Of a stretch of 64,000 nucleotides of DNA, positions 59,332 through 64,000 are shown piece by piece (within the stretch, counting starts at the first letter, position 1; each line of letters begins with the position of its first letter). The translations under genes and the position numbers were made by a program. The stretch comes from Cheiracanthium punctorium. Lineage: Eukaryota; Arthropoda; Arachnida; Araneae; Cheiracanthiidae. The stretch lies in assembly GCA_038373885.1 (NCBI GenBank), contig JAWZYV010012520.1, positions 217,962-281,961 of the forward strand. Reading direction: 5' to 3'. The notes beneath the pieces were generated by a model. The model made no database searches and had not been told where the DNA came from. It saw only the letters and a list, made by a program, of their open reading frames with translations.

Positions 59332-62300
59332 CCTTTTACACGCCGCACTATGATCGAAGTATAACACGAGTTATTTATAGATAAAAATATGATTAAAACT
59401 CTTATTTAAGAACCCTAAGTACATTTTTTTTCAAAAAAAAAATTTTTGTATATGATTTATAACATGTTCCAGAAGTGGAACATTGGCGTGAAACACTTAG
59501 TTTTTCTACATGTTTTTTATAAAATGTGGTCAATTGAATTCAAAGCCGAAATTCGTGTTCGCTGCATAATTTAAAATTTTTTATGAGTAAATTTTTCAAA
59601 AGATACTTGGAAATAATACAAGACACTTCGAAAATTAGCGGGGCTGAGCTTGTCAAGCATTGGTAGTCCTCAAAACTACTCCGACAGGACTTGTCAAGAT
59701 GTAGAAAAAAGCTTGTTTACTAAATGTAAAAAAATAATTACATCACTATGAAGCAAGAATTATTACATCAAAACAGTTTTAAATTTTTTATTAGGATGTT
59801 AATCCAACAATAAAAATGGCAATAGGAAATAGGAAGGGATGGATAATAACTGAGCCATGTTTCCCAGAGAACGAACAATATATGAATAATAATGAAAAAT
59901 ATTGGCGTAATACATGGCGAACAGGAGGACAGATGAATAATGAGTAATAATGAATAAGAAAGAATAACATATGAATAATTTTGAATATTTTATGAATACT
60001 GAATATTTACACAAAAGAAAAGTTAAAGGATACAAGGAAAAAGTCTTACCAAAATTCTTATAAGAAAGAGGAACAAGAAAAAATTCCTACTGCCCATGGT
60101 AGTTAGGAAAGCATTTCTCATGCAGTCTTTTGTCACATTCAAAACATTTCTTTTTAGTGTTCTTCTGGCACACAGCACAACGTCCTTGGGTTGATGGCAC
60201 AAGATAGTGTGCATCTGATTGTCTCAAAGATTCACAGCGATGTGCGCGAGGTCCAGGAACAGAGTGAATTACAGGTTTCATGCGCAGCAAACACAAAGTT
60301 ACATCTCTCCGGAAATTTAGATGGGAAAGTTCTGTTGCTGTACCTTTGTGCAAATGCGAATGCAGAATCCATCCAGCTGCAACAGCCATATTTAGAGCAT
60401 TGCTAAATAGATTCCAGTACCATTTTTTGCTTCTGAGCACAGGTCGATAAGATCCAAGAAGTCTGTCGAGCAAATCGACTCCTCCCATTCCCTCATTGTA
60501 CATTTGTATAAGATGAGGCTGAGGAACATCAGTTCGTTATTTTTGCGCTCGGCAAAATCTTTTAGTTTTTCCAACAGGCTGATGTGTCAAATGATTAGAC
60601 GCGATAGTTACTACGGCACTGTCTTTCCAGCGGCAAATGTAAACTTGGCCATCACATCGGTACTCAAAATTTCCTCTTTCCCATTTTGAGGCTTCTTTCG
60701 ATGATTTGAGAGGGCATCTTCCTGTGCGAAATTCTCGAATCGTGCCAGTGGCTTTAAAACCTTTCTTCGACAAATCAATCAACAGCTTATGTGAAGTAAA
60801 AAAGTTGTCAAAAAAAATTTCATGTTTTTCTGGATTTTCAATAGTGGATAAAAGTTCCCACACAACTTTTGATCCAAGAGGAGAGTTTTCTATTTCGGGA
60901 CTTTTCCCACTATAGATCCTCATAGCATATGGATAACCGCTGTTTGAACACAACATCCAAATTTTGTAACCAAACCTTATTGGTTTACCTCGGATGAACA
61001 TTTTGGCAGAATGATGACCGTAATAGGGCACCATTGACTCGTCTATACTCAATTTAGAGTGGAAGAATCCAAATTGCTGAAAGTTTTTTACTAGCACTTC
61101 ATAAAAGGGAGCAATTTTTCCCATCTTATCTCCTACTGCCAAGGTGTTGTTATCTATAATATGAAAATTTTTCTTAATCTTTCTAAATCTGTTTCTCGGC
61201 ATCACAGTAGATACAATTGGGACCGATAGATCTTCCTGAGTGCTCCAATATAAATCTTCTCCAGGTACTTGGTGGTATCCACTAAATAGCAATAATCCAA
61301 AAAACTGCCCTATATCATTTTCATCTACAGATATAATTTCTCCTTTCTGTAATGCGTACAATTCTGTCATTTTTGCTAAATGCAGTAAATATTCTATAGG
61401 AATGAACTTTTGAAAAATTTCAATTGGCGTTAAATTAGACAGTTGCGGAAATACTTCACAGATATTTTCAACGGATTCTGTTTTTAGAGTATTTTCATAA
61501 CCAATATCTTTTCCCCAACGATTTTGGATTCTTTTCTCTTTTAACTTTCGTTTTGAACTCTGCCCTTTTGAAGTTGATGGTAATTCAGGATCAAAACCGC
61601 CTTCATCGGATATTTCACTGACATCTATTTTTGTGGATATTTCAATTTGACCACAAACATCTGCAGGCAGAACAGCATCAAATATTTCCTCAGTAATGTC
61701 TTCTTCGTCAGTCAAACACCCACTTTCATCTGGAGGCAGTTGACATATATCTATACATTCATCAGAATCATCTGATAAAGTATGAAAATAATCTAGTGCT
61801 TCCTCCACGGTACGAAAGGGCTTTGAATGAGACATCTGATCGGTGCAGCGTATCCTTACTAACTGAAGAAATTCGTACGTAAGTGGAAACGAAAAAAATT
61901 CACGTGAGTTTCCAGCATGCATTCTCTATCTGAGCCATAAACTACGCCTAAGTATAAACAAACACACGTGTTTTCAAGCGGCAACTGCACGCCGTCATAG
62001 CCGATCTGTGGTCATAGCAACTGGGGAAGGGGGGGGGGATTTAGTGGAATGGAAAGGGGATGTGCGATCATAAACATCTTTCGTTGACACTTAGTCGAAG
62101 TTCTTATGCGAGAAACCTTTTTATCGAAGCCACAACGCACTGTAGTCAAAAGAACTTTATCTTGTTAAAAAATATGCCTTTACACGCCAATGTTCCATTT
62201 ATGGAACATGCAAATTTCTAACCTAATATTACATTTAAAAAATGAATCTATAGTTTATTAATTATTTTCTATCAAGAAAATGAACATTTTTAATTACTCT

Positions 62301-62563
62301 CACTTAGTTAGAAAAACATCTGATAAATTTTGAATTTTACAGGAATTTTTTTATTTTACTCCAGGAAATATACGAAAAAGGACAAAATTTAGATTTTTTT
62401 ATCAAAGACAATTTTAATTTTAGCAGCATAATCGCGATGCCAAAAAATTAAATCAAGTTTTTGCTCTACATAATAATTTTTACAGAGCAATTGGAATAAA
62501 AGTGAATTTTTCACAGAATTTTAAAGTGGATGTTCCACTTATGGAACATTGGCGTGTAAAAGG
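59332..62563 (-). mobile_element. Complete 3232-bp piggyBac transposon
   Basis: Perfect 13-bp terminal repeats CCTTTTACACGCC, flanked by TTAA at 59328-59331 and 62564-62567. A palindrome of the form TGTTCCANNNNTGGAACA next to TTGGCGTG occurs next to the right end (62530-62557) and further inside at 62177-62203 and 59464-59490. The transposase gene is on the minus strand. It is complete in structure and close to coding-intact, so the insertion is young. Confidence 0.93.
60087..61922 (-). pseudogene. piggyBac transposase with one premature stop
   Basis: One frame of 611 codons runs from ATG 61922 (or the more likely second Met at codon 30, MSHSKPFRTVEEALDYFHTL) to 60087, broken only by a TAA at 60539-60537 (codon 462). 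An acidic N-terminal part (30-115) is followed by a basic stretch (124-135) and the DDE_Tnp_1_7 core. Visible catalytic Asp are D294 (LSIDESMV), D372 (FFDNFF), and D483 and D486 (GGVDLLD), matching the piggyBac DDD/D set. The C-terminus has a cysteine-rich domain (CAVCQKNTKKKCFECDKRLH) that in the family binds transposon ends. The stop lies between D372 and D483, so a truncated product lacks catalysis. The stop codon could also be an assembly error. Confidence 0.92.
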
Positions 62564-62567
62564 TTAA

Positions 62568-64000
62568 GAGATAGTTTATTGAAGTGAAACTTCTTTAGGC
62601 GTGTTGAGAGTGCAATGTCAATGTTGCGTCACGGCAATAGCGTCATGATGAGGCTGGGACGATTTTTGATTTTAACAGACGGAGAGAGCTACCGGATAGA
62701 TCGACAGAGAGAAAGAGACAAAAATAGTAAGCATGCCATGCTCTATTGCTTCAGAGAGTTTTCTTTCTCCTCTGTGTGCTACATTTGTCTTAAGAAAGTG
62801 TACGCATGCGCTGAATGCAAATACACATTGTGCACTCGGAGACGAAAATGCTTGAGAGCTGACTAGTTGGTAAAGTCAGTTATCAATGTTATATTTTGAT
62901 CAGAATCTCCAGTATTTTGAAACTGATTTATATTGATTGTTATTAACAAACTATTATTCACAAAAACCGATATCCAACTAAGTAATATTTTATATATATT
63001 CTTTTTGTATACATCCCCATTGTAATTTAAAATTTAAAAATCATGTATATTAAATGATTTTTATGTTTGTCTAATGATTTAGTTTGCTTAGTATATTATT
63101 TTGTTTACTATTTTCAAACATTATTTTAATACTGAAAAATTAACCAAACGAACTTGTAAAGTATTTTTACATTAATTTAAAAAAATCTTTTTAATATTAT
63201 GCCTCAATCCTTTGACTACCTACAACATCTCACTTTTGATCTGTTTTCAAATGTTATCTTTAATTTTAGTCTTTATCTCTGACTACTTATTTGACAATCG
63301 AAGAGATTTTAATCAATCTCGCCAAAAAAAATTTCACTTTGGACACGTGTACTCTGTACACACGCTCTTTTTTTTTTTAAATAGACGGTAGCAGTACTCA
63401 AAATCGTGTATTTTTCAGATGCATTGTGCCATCTTATCTCACTTTTGTTTTTACTTATGTTCAAAGAAAACTTTACAAATATATACTTATTTTACGAAGT
63501 AAGATTAAAAGAATTCTCCTTTTGTGTTTAAAACATACATTTTTAATGACTCCCTGCTTACTACAAAACACACATTCAGTCACAATAACCCTGAATGTGC
63601 GGCTTTTGTAAGAAATGCAACTTTCGTCCGCTCTAAAAAAATGTCCAGAACCTTAAAATGAGTACATATATTGTACATGCACTTATTTTTATACAATATT
63701 CTGGAATAAAAGAGTAGACACTTTAATCATCGTTTTCTTGAAAATAATACGACCGTTGACGATGATGATTTTCGAAGACTCGATGTAAATGAAATCTGAA
63801 AAATTAATATTCATTTTTAAAATATTCACCTATACTATTCGGAGATCAATGAAAACCGTATAACACTAAAGTACAATATAATATCGGTAACTCAAAGTCA
63901 AAATAGTACTGGAAAATTCCATATATCGAATTATCATAATAACGAGGTGAAATAAAATGCTGTCAGCTAATAAGGATACTATAAGGATCAGCTAATCGGA
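62568..64000. other. No recognised gene; GC-richer patch at 62590-62870
   Basis: The patch starts AACTTCTTTAGGCGTGTTGA and has an 83-codon frame with scattered Cys that I cannot assign. It looks like part of a dispersed element. The rest to the window end is AT-rich with short frames only. Confidence 0.4.

Noticed and set aside
62615..62866. An 83-codon frame with several Cys pairs, possibly a zinc-binding peptide.
   Set aside because: Cys spacing does not fit a domain I know, and there is no splice or homology support.

Overview
The window is AT-rich eukaryotic DNA with no operons, long intergenic stretches, microsatellites, tRNA-headed SINEs and a dense layer of DNA transposons. The mix of elements (piggyBac, hAT-like, Tc1/mariner-IS630-like, a Penelope-like retroelement, RTE-like 3' tails, foldback MITEs) fits an arthropod genome. 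A chelicerate such as a spider is a guess from general feel only, and no species can be named from the sequence.

Host coding content is almost nil. The one gene I can build is on the minus strand at 4719-2308. It has three exons with consensus splice sites and matching phases and encodes 136 residues of an unrecognised protein. Its second intron was invaded by an IS630-type element (3024-3675). Everything else with coding potential is transposon-derived.

Layout. 0-2 kb: fragments of inverted-repeat elements. 2.3-4.7 kb: the small gene. 6.3-14.7 kb: SINEs, hairpin MITEs, and a degraded hAT-like element on the minus strand whose 3' part, already carrying an IS630-type insertion, is present twice (8650-9844 and 11571-12711); then a 202-bp tandem array. 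16-18 kb: a perfect 281-bp-arm palindrome and minisatellites. 19.9-20.3 kb: a Penelope GIY-YIG relic. 26.0-28.3 kb: an almost complete 2287-bp hAT-like transposon with an 8-bp target duplication and a four-stop transposase. 29-40 kb and 47-58 kb: diverged copies of dispersed repeats broken up by later insertions. 38.3-39.0 kb: a Penelope-like insertion whose two inverted arms each carry a hammerhead ribozyme core. 40.4-49.1 kb: five TTAA-flanked piggyBac-type MITEs, including two pairs inserted end to end on a shared TTAA. 44.6-47.1 kb: RTE-like 3' modules with a nested SINE and a nested hAT MITE. 50.7-52.0 kb: a TA-flanked element. 56.8-57.7 kb: an AAGCTT-rich element. 59.3-62.6 kb: a complete 3232-bp piggyBac whose 611-codon transposase is broken by a single stop.

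The most notable patterns are (i) a set of very small CCC...GGG hairpin elements, all with 2-bp target duplications and two confirmed by empty sites inside the window, (ii) the paired hammerhead ribozymes, (iii) the cluster of TTAA elements that carry palindromes just inside their ends, and (iv) the small three-exon gene.
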